From an uncultured Alphaproteobacteria bacterium (lineage in GTDB: Bacteria > Pseudomonadota > Alphaproteobacteria > RF32 > CAG-239), in NCBI GenBank assembly GCA_934248075.1, contig CAKQKH010000012.1, forward strand, positions 1 through 35,769: DNA of 35,769 bases, read 5' to 3'. The position numbers and the translations under genes were made by a program. Positions 15,040 to 23,445 of this stretch are shown one piece after another. A model generated the notes under the pieces. That model was given only the letters and a program-made list of their open reading frames with translations. It had not been told where the DNA came from and did no database searches. The number at the start of each line of letters is the position of its first letter. Positions within the stretch are counted from its first letter, which is position 1.

Positions 15040-16764
15040 CTAAAACAGCTTCAACACAGCCTGCGCCGCTTGGCTGGCTAACGACATGGAGTTAATCGCA
15101 AGTTGTTGTCTGGTTTGTAATGAAAGCATATTGGCAGATTCTTCATTCATATCCGCTAAGGTTAGCTTATCCGCGCCTTCAGTCAGAATATTTATCAAAT
15201 TCTCGGTAAATTCCTGCCGATTGGTAATAATACTGTAATTATTCCCCAACTCCGCCGTAAAAGCGCGGATACTTTTCAAAGCGCCGGCAATTTCTTTGAG
15301 GCTATGAGCGATATCGCCTTGATTCTGCCAATCAACCGTATTCAGACCCAGCGCGCCGGCCGACATATCTTTGCCATTAACGTTCAAATCGGCGTTGCCT
15401 TTTTCATTAAACCGCACGTTTAATTTTTCATTTTTAAGCAGGTTTACCCCTTTGTATGACGAATCTTTAACCAGCGTGTCATATTGTTGCAAAATCTCAG
15501 AATATCGCAAGGAATTCTGTGATGATAAAGAAACTTGCGGCTTCTGCTTGCTCAAATCGGTAATTTCCCATGGGGCTATTTCTTCGACATTAATCTTATC
15601 TGCAATGTTGGCAAAAGTTATATTATCAGCCTTATCATAAGCAACGGATTCATAATCTGATTTAACTAAATAATATTTAACCTGATTACCGTCACTAACC
15701 GCAATTTTCGCTCCTTTTTCAATAATCACGCGATTAGGCTTATTATTAGGATTAATCACCGCGCTATTATTTATCAAACAACCTTTTTCTTCACTCATAA
15801 ACAATTTGGCATTCGCGGTTATACGAATAAGTTCATTATTTTTGCCACCATACTGACTATTTCTTAAAGCGCCAGTACCGCCTCCATTACAGCTTATTAC
15901 AATAGAACAATCGCCATCAATCGTCAAAATTCCTTCATTGCCAATCCCAATTCCCGTTGGAAATCGTTTGCCATTATTAAAAATATTGACTCGATTAATC
16001 AGCAAATTGGTATTTTCATTTGCGCTTTCAATTGCGGCCACTGCGACGCTAATATCAGGGGTGTTCATCAAGATATCAACATCGTGCATATAAGTTGAAG
16101 CCTCAGCAACAAATAATTTTGCAGCGCTCGTATTAAGCGTACTATGCTCAAAGCGGAGATTAGCAATTTCGCAATCTTGCGCTTTAACATTAAAAACACA
16201 ACTATAATCGTTTTTAAGGAAAGATGTCTTTATAGTTGAAAAGTTGTTAGCAGGATCAAAATCACCAAAGTAATTTATGCCGACCAATTTTTTGTTATTC
16301 GAAATGTTAATAAACTCATCAACCAGATCAATCTGGCCATAAACACAGATAGTTTCTTTGCCGGCGGCGACGGCGTCTTTGAGTTCTTGTGCCGTGGTTA
16401 CCACCGCGCCATTTTCTCCGACTTTTTCCTCAAAAAAAGCCTTGGGCGGAATAGTGTTGGTTTCCAGAGCCGATGTGGCAACCGCCGCGGCTTGTTCAAG
16501 GAATGTCGCGCCGGTTTCTAAGGCCGTGGTGGCGGTTTTTATGGTCGATACTGCTTGTCCCATGGAGTCAAGAAGCGCGTCAAGGTCATTAGCGCGATTG
16601 TTTAAGGAACGCGCGGTGTAATAAGAACTGGGATTGTCGATTGCCGAATTAACCTTGTTGCCGGTTGCGAGTTTGTTTTGGGTAGCACCAACCGTCCTGC
16701 TGATATTTTGCAGGCTCAACAAATTGCTCCGCATACTCGCGGTGAGGCTGATGTTGCCACTCAA
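15040..16764 (-). CDS. Flagellin with a large predicted beta-helix insert
   Basis: This 574-residue protein has ordinary flagellin ends: residues 1-105 (SLTASMRSNLLSLQN, AIDNPSSYYTARSLNNRA, LLDSMGQAVSTIKTA) and about 425-574 (SSYKGVNLL, LTEGADKLTLADMNEESANM, QAAQAVLKLF). Between them, where the standard flagellin at 28701-29555 has almost nothing, lie ~310 residues. These start like pectate-lyase-type beta-helices (VVTTAQELKDAVAAGK, then ICVYGQIDL and ISNNKKLVGI) and continue with coil-like repeats (CEIANLRFEHST, LLINRVNIFNNG). Six cysteines (140, 189, 198, 286, 292, 329) are in the insert, rare for flagellin. The start is TTG with AGGGA upstream. The insert would be displayed on the filament surface; binding or enzyme activity is unproven. 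Confidence 0.88.
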   Translation of the reverse strand: MSGNISLTASMRSNLLSLQNISRTVGATQNKLATGNKVNSAIDNPSSYYTARSLNNRANDLDALLDSMGQAVSTIKTATTALETGATFLEQAAAVATSALETNTIPPKAFFEEKVGENGAVVTTAQELKDAVAAGKETICVYGQIDLVDEFINISNNKKLVGINYFGDFDPANNFSTIKTSFLKNDYSCVFNVKAQDCEIANLRFEHSTLNTSAAKLFVAEASTYMHDVDILMNTPDISVAVAAIESANENTNLLINRVNIFNNGKRFPTGIGIGNEGILTIDGDCSIVISCNGGGTGALRNSQYGGKNNELIRITANAKLFMSEEKGCLINNSAVINPNNKPNRVIIEKGAKIAVSDGNQVKYYLVKSDYESVAYDKADNITFANIADKINVEEIAPWEITDLSKQKPQVSLSSQNSLRYSEILQQYDTLVKDSSYKGVNLLKNEKLNVRFNEKGNADLNVNGKDMSAGALGLNTVDWQNQGDIAHSLKEIAGALKSIRAFTAELGNNYSIITNRQEFTENLINILTEGADKLTLADMNEESANMLSLQTRQQLAINSMSLASQAAQAVLKLF

Positions 16765-16876
16765 TTTTCCCTAACTCCGGCTTTCGTTAATGCACCATAA
16801 GGCATCATAATATCCAAGCCAGCAAAAGCCAAGCCGTTCCCGTAGTTTTCAACAAGATATAAAGAATATTTGTTCT

Positions 16877-18238
16877 TTATTTGAAATAACTGTGCAAATA
16901 TTCAGGCAAATCTGCCGTGCCAATTCGCACCTGCTCCATCGTGTCGCGATCTCTAACCGTAACCGATTCCGGCTGATTTTCCAGTGTTTCAAAATCAACC
17001 GTAATGCACAACGGTGTGCCGACTTCATCATGACGACGATAAGCTTTGCCGATATTTCCGGTATTTTCAAGCGCTACACGACCGATACCCAGTTTGAGCA
17101 GATTCTGCTTGATTTCGTGGCATTTGGCCATAATTTGCTCATTGTTTTTCTTAAGCGGAATAATCGCCACCTTAATCGGCGCCAAATGTTTCTTGAGTTT
17201 AAGCACAATACGACTATTGCCATTGCCCAAATCTTCTTCTGTATAAGCCTCGGTCATAACCGCCAGCACACCGCGATCAACTCCCATTGACGGCTCAATC
17301 ACAAACGGAATCACCCACTTGCCGTCATCAGTCATAATGCAAAGTTTCTGGGTTGAATCCGGATTCTTGTGGCAATGAGAAGTCAGATTCATCTCCTCCT
17401 GCGCTTTGGTGTGGTTACCCAAATCATAGTCGGTACGATTGGCAATACCTTCAAGCTCCTCCATTCCATGCGGAAACTGATATTCAATATCATAACAAGC
17501 CTTGGCATAGTGTGCCAAATCCGCTTTGGGAGTGGTGTAAATATTCATATTCTCGCGTTTAAGCCCTTGCTCTTCCCACCACTTGATTCGAGCTTCTTTC
17601 CAGATTTCATGCCATTTTTCATCTTCCCCCGGCATTACAAAATATTCCAGCTCGGCCTGTTCAAACTCGCGCACTCTGAAGATAAAATTGCGCGGAGTAA
17701 TTTCATTACGGAAAGACTTGCCGATTTGAGCAATACCAAACGGCAATTTGCGAGAAGTCGCATCAACAACATTCTTAAACTGCGTAAAAATCGCTTGCGC
17801 GGTTTCAGGGCGCAAATATCCAAACGACGAACCATCATCAACCGGCCCGATATTGGTCTTAAACATCAGGTTAAACGGCCGCGGCTCGGTCAAATCGGTA
17901 GAACCGCAATTCGGACATTTGCCGTCCTTGATATGATCGGCGCGGAAACGACCCTTGCATTTGCGGCAGTCGGTCATCGGATCAGAAAACGTGTCCTCAT
18001 GTCCGGAATAGTGCAAAACTTTTTGATTCGTCAAAATCGCCGCATCTAAACCCTCAATATCATCGCGCTCATAGACCATAGCGCGCCACCATGCTGCCTT
18101 GAGATTATTTTTGAGCTCCACACCCAACGGACCATAATCATACACCCCTTGTAATCCGCCATAAATATCGGAGTTCTGAAAAATAAAGCCGCGTCGTTTG
18201 CACAACGAAACCAACTGATCCATAGATGTAGCTGCCAT
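16877..18238 (-). CDS. glyQS: Glycyl-tRNA synthetase, single-chain dimeric type
   Basis: This is a 453-residue class II synthetase that charges tRNA-Gly. It starts with the GlyRS motif KRRGFIFQNSDIYGG (14-28) and YDYGPLGVELK (33-43). A zinc knuckle follows (C91, C94, C108, C111), then motif 2 GKSFRNEI (173-180) with RVREFEQAELEYF, motif 3 near GVDRGVLAVM, and a C-terminal anticodon-binding domain with VAIIPL and GRVALENTGN-like segments. This is the alpha2 type of eukaryotes, archaea and some bacteria. Most alphaproteobacteria carry the alpha2beta2 GlyQ/GlyS type instead, so horizontal replacement is likely. AGAGGT precedes the ATG. It lies 112 bp upstream of the beta-helix flagellin on the same strand. 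Confidence 0.95.
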   Translation of the reverse strand: MAATSMDQLVSLCKRRGFIFQNSDIYGGLQGVYDYGPLGVELKNNLKAAWWRAMVYERDDIEGLDAAILTNQKVLHYSGHEDTFSDPMTDCRKCKGRFRADHIKDGKCPNCGSTDLTEPRPFNLMFKTNIGPVDDGSSFGYLRPETAQAIFTQFKNVVDATSRKLPFGIAQIGKSFRNEITPRNFIFRVREFEQAELEYFVMPGEDEKWHEIWKEARIKWWEEQGLKRENMNIYTTPKADLAHYAKACYDIEYQFPHGMEELEGIANRTDYDLGNHTKAQEEMNLTSHCHKNPDSTQKLCIMTDDGKWVIPFVIEPSMGVDRGVLAVMTEAYTEEDLGNGNSRIVLKLKKHLAPIKVAIIPLKKNNEQIMAKCHEIKQNLLKLGIGRVALENTGNIGKAYRRHDEVGTPLCITVDFETLENQPESVTVRDRDTMEQVRIGTADLPEYLHSYFK

Positions 18239-18327
18239 TTTGACCTCTTTTTAAATTTAACTAGTAAAAAATTAACTTATTTGTTTTATTATGTTTAATT
18301 CCAAAAAGCAAGCGGAGATATAAAAAT

Positions 18328-19200
18328 ATGACCAAAAACCTCACAAAAGTAGCCCTGATTTACGACTTTGACGAAACTTTGAGCGTAACCTATATGCAGG
18401 ATTATATTTTGATTCCTTCTTTAGGCATGACTCCCAACACTTTTTGGAAAAAAGCCAACCAATGGTCGCGTGACAATTGCGCCGATCAGGTAACCGGCAG
18501 CATGTACTATTTTATTAAAACCGCGCAGGAAAAAGGCATTAAGCTGACACGCCAATTTTTCTGCGATGCCGCCAAGAGCATCACTTATTTTGAAGGTGTG
18601 GAAGAATGGTTTGACCGCATTAACCAATATGGTGCCGAACGCGATCTGCAAATTGAACACTATATCATCTCTTCCGGCTATGAAGAAATTATCGCCGGCG
18701 CCAGCATTCGCAAACATTTTACCGACGTGTTCGGCTGTTCTTATGCCTTTGGCGATGATGGAACTCCGGTTTGGCCGGCTCGGGTTGTTAACTATTCCAC
18801 CAAAACTCAATACTTGTCCAAGATTAACAAAGGCCTTGGCAAGCTGGAAGACCGTGCGGTTAATGAGTTTATGCCTGACGAAGAGCGCCCGATTCCTTTT
18901 CGCCGCATGATTTACTTTGGCGATGGCATGACCGATATCCCCTCAATGAAGCTCACTAAAGAACGCGGCGGCAGTGCCATTGCCGTTTATCAGCCCAAAA
19001 GCAAACACAAAATGAATGCTATCAAGCTGCTGAGCGACAACCGCGTAAACTTCGCCCTGCCCGCAGATTATCGCGACGGCAAGCAAATTGATATGGTTGT
19101 AAAAACCATTTTAGACAAGCTGGCCACCGAACGAGACCTTGAAGAACTGCAGGCTAAAGAAGAAAAGAAAAAGATTTTCAAAACTTCCGACAAAAAATAA
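18328..19200 (+). CDS. HAD-superfamily hydrolase (phosphoserine phosphatase-like)
   Basis: This is a 290-residue HAD phosphatase. Motif I is IYDFDETLS (nucleophile D13, D15), motif II is IISSG, and motif IV is YFGDGMTDIPSM. An inserted cap lies between motifs I and II (about 25-115), like that of phosphoserine phosphatase-type (class I) HADs. The last 20 residues are highly charged (KEEKKKIFKTSDKK). No signal peptide is seen, so it is cytoplasmic. It is divergent from glyQS and convergent with dut, which ends 3 bp away. The substrate is unknown. AGCGGAG stands before the ATG. Confidence 0.9.
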   Translation: MTKNLTKVALIYDFDETLSVTYMQDYILIPSLGMTPNTFWKKANQWSRDNCADQVTGSMYYFIKTAQEKGIKLTRQFFCDAAKSITYFEGVEEWFDRINQYGAERDLQIEHYIISSGYEEIIAGASIRKHFTDVFGCSYAFGDDGTPVWPARVVNYSTKTQYLSKINKGLGKLEDRAVNEFMPDEERPIPFRRMIYFGDGMTDIPSMKLTKERGGSAIAVYQPKSKHKMNAIKLLSDNRVNFALPADYRDGKQIDMVVKTILDKLATERDLEELQAKEEKKKIFKTSDKK

Positions 19201-19203
19201 GTT

Positions 19204-19680
19204 CTAGCGGCCGGTGGAACCAAAACCATTCGCCCCGCGAGAAGTGTCCAGTTTGTCAAATTCCTCAAGGCTGACTTCTACAAACTCGGCTTTGTAGGGA
19301 AACGGCAGTTCCACTTGGGCAATTTTGTCTCCGGGATTGATGACATAATCTTTGCCGCTGTTTTCGCCGTTGGTGTTTAATAAACCAATTATCAGCTCGC
19401 CGCGATAATCAGTGTCAATAATGCCGGCAATGGTAATTATCCCATGCTTGATAGCCAAACCGCTGCGAGAGTTGACTCGAAACCACAGCGGAGACTCGAC
19501 CGCCAGTTTAACTCCGGTTGGCACGCCAACATGTTCCCCGCACTTAAGAACCAAAGGCTCGTGTATGGCTGCGCACACATCAAAACAAGCCGCACCCTCA
19601 CTGCCATAAGTCAAATTTGCCGAATTTTCAACATAATGCGGCAGTTTGGCATATTTTACATTTGTCATAATTCTTTGCAT
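19204..19680 (-). CDS. dut: dUTP diphosphatase
   Basis: This is a 158-residue trimeric dUTPase that hydrolyses dUTP to dUMP and pyrophosphate, feeding ThyA and keeping uracil out of DNA. Motifs: GAACFDVCA (I), NSRSGLA (III), GIIDTDYRGE (the uracil-binding hairpin with catalytic Asp), GDKIAQ, and C-terminal motif V RGANGFGSTG. All five motifs are intact. The start at 19680 overlaps a GGGAATA site after the thyA stop; the ATG at 19668 is an alternative. It is the last gene of folA-thyA-dut. Confidence 0.95.
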   Translation of the reverse strand: MQRIMTNVKYAKLPHYVENSANLTYGSEGAACFDVCAAIHEPLVLKCGEHVGVPTGVKLAVESPLWFRVNSRSGLAIKHGIITIAGIIDTDYRGELIIGLLNTNGENSGKDYVINPGDKIAQVELPFPYKAEFVEVSLEEFDKLDTSRGANGFGSTGR

Positions 19681-19691
19681 TTGCTTATTCC

Positions 19692-20480
19692 CTACACTGC
19701 CACTTCGCCCTTAATCGCCGGATGACACTGATAATCAACCAACTCAAAGTCATCATACTTAAAATCAAAAATATCCTTAACCGCCGGATTAATGTTCATA
19801 TGCGGCAAAGGATAAGGCTCGCGGCTCAACTGCAGTTTCACCTGCTCAAAGTGATTGCTGTATATATGAGCGTTGCCCAAAGTATGAACAAACTCGCCCG
19901 GCTTGAGTCCGGTAACTTGCGCAATCATCATTGTCAGCAACGAATAAGAGGCAATATTAAACGGCACCCCCAAAAACATATCGCAGCTGCGTTGATACAA
20001 CTGGCAATTCAAACGTCCGTCAGGAGTCACGTCAAACTGAAAAAAACAATGGCACGGCGGCAACGCCATTTGGTTTATCTGCGCCGGATTCCATGCGCTT
20101 ACAATCAAACGGCGGTCTTGCGGATCCTTTTTAATTCGCTCAATCACATCTTTAATCTGATCAATTCCCTCACCATTAAAATTCCGCCATTGATAACCAT
20201 ATACCGGCCCCAGATTGCCGTTTTCATCTGCCCACTCGTCCCAAATATGCACGTTGTTGTCAGTCAAATATTTGATATTGGTATCGCCCGAAAGCAGCCA
20301 AATCAACTCATGAATAATCCCTTTTAGAAACACTTTTTTGGTCGTAACCAGCGGAAAACCTTTGCTCAAATCAAAATGCATTTGACGACCAAAAACTTTG
20401 CGAGCATATATACCTGTCCGATTATCGGCATTTTGACCATTTTCCATAATATCACGGAGCAAATCCAAATATTGCTTCAT
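19692..20480 (-). CDS. thyA: Thymidylate synthase (ThyA)
   Basis: This is a 262-residue enzyme that methylates dUMP to dTMP using methylene-tetrahydrofolate. The catalytic cysteine is in LPPCHCFFQF (Cys143). Also present are DNRTGIYARKVFG (N-terminal phosphate loop), RSCDMFLGVPFNIASY and HIYSNH. The length is like that of E. coli ThyA (264). The ATG lies 2 bp after the folA stop, so the genes are translationally coupled. The product dihydrofolate is reduced by FolA encoded just upstream, and its substrate dUMP is supplied by Dut encoded just downstream. Confidence 0.97.
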   Translation of the reverse strand: MKQYLDLLRDIMENGQNADNRTGIYARKVFGRQMHFDLSKGFPLVTTKKVFLKGIIHELIWLLSGDTNIKYLTDNNVHIWDEWADENGNLGPVYGYQWRNFNGEGIDQIKDVIERIKKDPQDRRLIVSAWNPAQINQMALPPCHCFFQFDVTPDGRLNCQLYQRSCDMFLGVPFNIASYSLLTMMIAQVTGLKPGEFVHTLGNAHIYSNHFEQVKLQLSREPYPLPHMNINPAVKDIFDFKYDDFELVDYQCHPAIKGEVAV

Positions 20481-20482
20481 CG

Positions 20483-21052
20483 CTAATTCTCCTCAATCGC
20501 TTTAATAATTCTTTTTAACACGGATTGTTCAACAAACTCGCCTTTCTTAACATAAACGCGAGTGATAATGCCATCAAGCTCGTAGTCAACTGACATTTGC
20601 CGATATTTATGTTGCAAAACCTCTACACAGGCCGAAATATCTACCGGCTGTCCTTTCAAATCTTGCGGCAAATCGCCCTGATATTCGCAATCGACCACAA
20701 TATCCGGCAGCAATTTTGCCCCGCCGGTCATAAACAGCTTATAGATTGTAGCTCCGCCGGAAATATACAAATCTTCGGGAAATTCCTTAAACTCATTGAT
20801 ATTGTTTACAACAAAATGATTGCTGGCGTCCGAAACCTCATATTGCTGATTAAGCGTCAGCACATATATTTTGCGATTTGGCAGCGTCCGATTAGGAAAA
20901 GTCTCATAAGTCGTTTCTCCGGCAACCAGATTTTGTCCTTCGGTAATTCGGCGAAACCGCTTAAAATCAGAAGCCACATGCCATGGTATATGCGGCCCGA
21001 TTCCAATAATATTATCGCCTTTGTGACGGCACCAAATAGCAACTTTTGTCAT
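20483..21052 (-). CDS. folA: Dihydrofolate reductase, somewhat diverged
   Basis: This is a 189-residue DHFR that regenerates tetrahydrofolate after ThyA. The active-site stretch is IGPHIPWHVASDFKRFRRIT (18-37). NADPH-site features are VAGETTYETFP and NRKIYVLT, and YISGGATIYKLF supplies the conserved Gly-Gly. The protein is about 25-30 residues longer than E. coli FolA. The extra length is mostly a C-terminal charged tail (YVKKGEFVEQSVLKRIIKAI), and the N-terminal strand AIWCRHKGDN is unusual. First gene of the operon; its start is 107 bp from the ssrA -35 on the other strand. Confidence 0.9.
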   Translation of the reverse strand: MTKVAIWCRHKGDNIIGIGPHIPWHVASDFKRFRRITEGQNLVAGETTYETFPNRTLPNRKIYVLTLNQQYEVSDASNHFVVNNINEFKEFPEDLYISGGATIYKLFMTGGAKLLPDIVVDCEYQGDLPQDLKGQPVDISACVEVLQHKYRQMSVDYELDGIITRVYVKKGEFVEQSVLKRIIKAIEEN

Positions 21053-21158
21053 TTTTTGCTCCCAAACATTTTGAGCGTAATTATAAAGTTATATTTTCAA
21101 AAACTCAAAACAATATCTGGATTGCACACAACAAAATATTTATACCTCATCTTATATC

Positions 21159-21186
21159 TTGAAATCTTCGCAAAAATGCATATAAT
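21159..21186 (+). promoter_or_regulatory. Sigma-70 promoter of ssrA
   Basis: TTGAAA (21159-21164), a 16-bp spacer, then a perfect TATAAT (21181-21186). This predicts a start near 21192-21194, just before the acceptor piece of the permuted tmRNA. Confidence 0.85.
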
Positions 21187-21191
21187 AGCTT

Positions 21192-21535
21192 GCGTTAGAG
21201 CAATCTGACTATGACACTAGAGGCTCTATGGAATAGGTGCTTTGGACCCGGGGGCAGTACCCGGCACCTCCACCAATATGGCGGTTTGCGCAACAAACTT
21301 GCCGCCAATCATATGGGGGTGAAACAGGATCGACAGGGTACGGCAAAGATAGGTAAGCTGTGTTCGGTGAGATACCACCGTTATCGGTTCAAACTTAAAT
21401 GAATGCTAACGATAATAACGTAGCACCAGTTGCAATGGCTGCTTAATTGCGGTCGCAACAAACCAAATTCTTTTAGCTTTGGTTAGCTGAAAGTGGGGCT
21501 ATTGGGACTTGCCCAGCAACAGGAAAGTCCCTCTT
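21192..21535 (+). ncRNA. ssrA: Circularly permuted (two-piece) tmRNA
   Basis: The usual 3' part comes first: a segment ending in CACCTCC-A-CCA (21265-21275) is the acceptor RNA. After a 39-nt intervening loop containing a hairpin, the usual 5' part begins with GGGGGTG (21315-21321), followed by AACAGGATCGACAGGG as in all tmRNAs. GGGGGTG pairs with CACCTCC to form the acceptor stem, so the mature RNA is two chains. The tag frame starts at GCT 21405. Further hairpins run to GGGACTT/AAGTCCC (21504-21531), taken as the 3' end; the end is approximate. It rescues stalled ribosomes and marks proteins for proteolysis. This permuted form is known in alphaproteobacteria. Confidence 0.95.
21405..21446 (+). 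other. tmRNA tag reading frame
   Basis: From the resume codon GCT the frame reads A-N-D-N-N-V-A-P-V-A-M-A-A then TAA. With the alanine from charged tmRNA the tag is AANDNNVAPVAMAA. The start AANDN is the portion bound by alphaproteobacterial SspB, and the terminal hydrophobic-Ala-Ala is the ClpX/ClpA degron. The middle differs from the Caulobacter tag. Confidence 0.9.
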
Positions 21536-21556
21536 ATTTCGCAAAAAGGTGTCAGG

Positions 21557-22015
21557 ATGAAAGAGTTAGAAATTAACTATGATAAATTAGTTGAAAAATC
21601 ACTCAAATACGTGGTTATTGAGGCGCTAAAAATTGCCGCAGACGAAGGTTTGCCCGGCGAGCACCACTTTTATATCACGTTCAAAACCAGTCACCCCAAT
21701 GCCAGAGTTTCGGCGCAGCTGCTCAACCAATATCCCGAAGAGATGACCATTGTGCTGCAACACCAATTTGCCAATCTGATGGTCGGCGCCACTTATTTTG
21801 AGGTTGATTTGAGTTTTGGCGGTATTCCTCAGACTCTGCGTATTCCCTATGATGCCATCACTTATTTTGCCGATCCTTATGCCAAATTTGCCCTTAGTTT
21901 CAACACCAATAACGATTTATTCGGCAAAGACGGCATCACCGATAACGAGCCGGCGGCCGCTCCAACTGCTGCGCCGGTAATTTCCATTGAAGAATATCGA
22001 AAAAAACATGCGTAA
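21557..22015 (+). CDS. sspB: SspB, ClpXP adaptor for ssrA-tagged proteins
   Basis: This is a 152-residue alphaproteobacterial SspB. Its Sm-like core (about 1-120) has HHFYITFKTSHPNARVS, YPEEMTIVLQHQFANLMVG, FEVDLSFGGIPQTLRIPYDA and FADPYAKFAL. A Pro/Ala linker leads to a C-terminal motif, VISIEEYRKKHA, that fits a ClpX-binding tail. SspB tethers ssrA-tagged proteins to ClpXP. It lies only ~25 bp after the tmRNA gene, and may be read through from the same promoter. The frame is open upstream to 21509, but that part overlaps ssrA; AGG before the ATG at 21557 decides the start. Its stop overlaps the RHH gene. Confidence 0.95.
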   Translation: MKELEINYDKLVEKSLKYVVIEALKIAADEGLPGEHHFYITFKTSHPNARVSAQLLNQYPEEMTIVLQHQFANLMVGATYFEVDLSFGGIPQTLRIPYDAITYFADPYAKFALSFNTNNDLFGKDGITDNEPAAAPTAAPVISIEEYRKKHA

Positions 22016-22214
22016 AATCTCAGTCATCATCGCCAACCGCCACTCAACCAGCATCTGTCTGGAAGACGAGTTTTTTAATGCCTTGCGACAAATCGCCGCC
22101 GAGCAACAACGGAGCATTAATTCCATTATCACCGAAATTGACTCCACTCGCACAGAAACCAACCTTTCCAGTGCGGTAAGAATTTATATCCTCAAAAAAT
22201 TTATGAACAATTAA
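22008..22214 (+). CDS. Ribbon-helix-helix domain protein (RHH_4-like)
   Basis: This is a 68-residue protein matching the small RHH family common in alphaproteobacteria: beta-strand TSICLEDEFFNALRQIA (15-31), then NSIITEID and NLSSAVRIYIL. RHH proteins dimerise to bind DNA and usually repress. It overlaps the end of sspB by 8 bp (ATGCGTAA), so translation is coupled. The frame is open from 21987, but the start inside the sspB stop gives the family's normal N-terminus. Its target is unknown. Confidence 0.88.
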   Translation: MRKISVIIANRHSTSICLEDEFFNALRQIAAEQQRSINSIITEIDSTRTETNLSSAVRIYILKKFMNN

Positions 22215-22221
22215 ACCGGAA

Positions 22222-22701
22222 CTACATTTGTCCGTTGCCGTTGCGATTCAAACCGCCCAATGGATTATATTGTCCGACTCCGCCAAAATATTTGCGGAAG
22301 AACCCCGGATTCTCCCCCGGAGCCGCGGTTTCATCGGAGCTAACCTCAATTTCTTGTCCGCTGTTTTTGCCAAGACGAGATATTTCCGCCACTTTGCCGT
22401 CATTATCGAAACGAATTGTCAAAACATCGCGATTAACTTCTTCCGGCGCCCAAAAAGCCACTCTTTTAATATCAGATGACATATATATCCAAGTGTTTCT
22501 ATCCAACGACACTATTGTAGAAGGTGCGCCCAACACTTGCATAACCTTGTTTTGAGCGTCTCCCACCTCAATTTCCGAGATTCTCTCCTCTGACGGCATA
22601 TTGCCATTATGAGACACAAACCATTCCTCGGTTTTGGTCGAAGAACAAGCACTCAAAAAACAAGCCAGGCCGCAGCCAAGCAAAAATTTGGTAGTTGACA
22701 T
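22222..22701 (-). CDS. bamE: Outer membrane assembly lipoprotein BamE
   Basis: This is a 159-residue lipoprotein of the SmpA/OmlA family. Signal peptide with lipobox LSAC; EVGDAQNKVMQVLGAPSTIVSLDRNTWIY matches the BamE pattern (helix, 'LG-x-P', then strand with W-Y), here given as parts: VGDAQNKVMQVLGAPS and NTWIYMSS, then a strand RVAFWAPEEV. BamE supports the BAM complex that inserts outer-membrane beta-barrels. The C-terminal 30 residues are Gly/Asn-rich and disordered. The start at 22701 follows AAGGAAT; an upstream in-frame start lacks a signal peptide. It is divergent from yceD, which is the usual alphaproteobacterial arrangement. Confidence 0.93.
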   Translation of the reverse strand: MSTTKFLLGCGLACFLSACSSTKTEEWFVSHNGNMPSEERISEIEVGDAQNKVMQVLGAPSTIVSLDRNTWIYMSSDIKRVAFWAPEEVNRDVLTIRFDNDGKVAEISRLGKNSGQEIEVSSDETAAPGENPGFFRKYFGGVGQYNPLGGLNRNGNGQM

Positions 22702-22766
22702 CTGATATTCCTTGCAGTTATATCCTAAAATAAATTTAATCCTTATATAGCACAAGGAAAGTATTT

Positions 22767-23285
22767 ATGCAAAATCTTTTTTCTTTTCCCCTAACGTTAG
22801 AAGACCTGGGCACCGGCACCAAGGTTTATCATCTGGCCGCCAAACCGGAGCAACTGCCCTACATAACCGAGGTTCTAAAGGTTGATAACATCATCAGTTT
22901 TAAATCTGAGCTTGAGATTAAATTCAACCGCAAAATTCACCGCATTGATATCCATGGCCGTGTGGAGGCCGATGTTGAACAAACCAGCGTGGTGTCCTTA
23001 GAAAAATTCATCAAAAGATATCAGCCTGAATTTTCATTGTTTTTTGACACCGAATTAACCGCCGCGCAACTGCGTGAGATGGAATTTGAAATTGATGACG
23101 AAGTTCCCGACGTTATCGAAAACGGTCAAATTGATTTGGCCGCCATCGCCATGGAACAATTGGCTCTGGCCCTAGATGATTTTCCTCGTCAGGAAGGTGA
23201 GGTTTTTGAGTTTGAATCTGAGTTTGACGAAGAAACAACCGCCAAACAAAATCCCTTTGCCGCATTGGCCGCGCTGAAGAAATAA
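22767..23285 (+). CDS. yceD: DUF177 (YceD) family protein
   Basis: This is a 172-residue YceD-family protein. The family marks are IDLAAIAMEQLALALDDFPR (about 113-132) and the C-terminal NPFAALAALKK. YceD/DUF177 is almost always beside rpmF and is linked to 23S rRNA accumulation in some organisms. In the N-terminal half, RIDIHGRVEADVEQT matches, but the usual cysteines are absent. AAGGAAAG stands before the ATG. It heads the yceD-rpmF-plsX-fabH cluster, although a 160-bp gap separates it from rpmF. Confidence 0.92.
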   Translation: MQNLFSFPLTLEDLGTGTKVYHLAAKPEQLPYITEVLKVDNIISFKSELEIKFNRKIHRIDIHGRVEADVEQTSVVSLEKFIKRYQPEFSLFFDTELTAAQLREMEFEIDDEVPDVIENGQIDLAAIAMEQLALALDDFPRQEGEVFEFESEFDEETTAKQNPFAALAALKK

Positions 23286-23445
23286 GCAATTCCACCAAAA
23301 AACTCTTGCCAAATAGCAAAATATTGGGTAAAAGTACCTCAGAATTTCGCAATAAAGACATTTTATTTAGTTGATTTTAAAAACTAGATAGGTTATGAAT
23401 GTCGATTGAATTTGTAAAACAACATTAATTTTAGAGTATAAGAAA

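Noticed and set aside
16790..16850. Sigma-54 promoter for the beta-helix flagellin (TTGGC...TGGC on the minus strand)
   Set aside because: The GG and GC elements are spaced one base off the required distance, and no enhancer site was seen.
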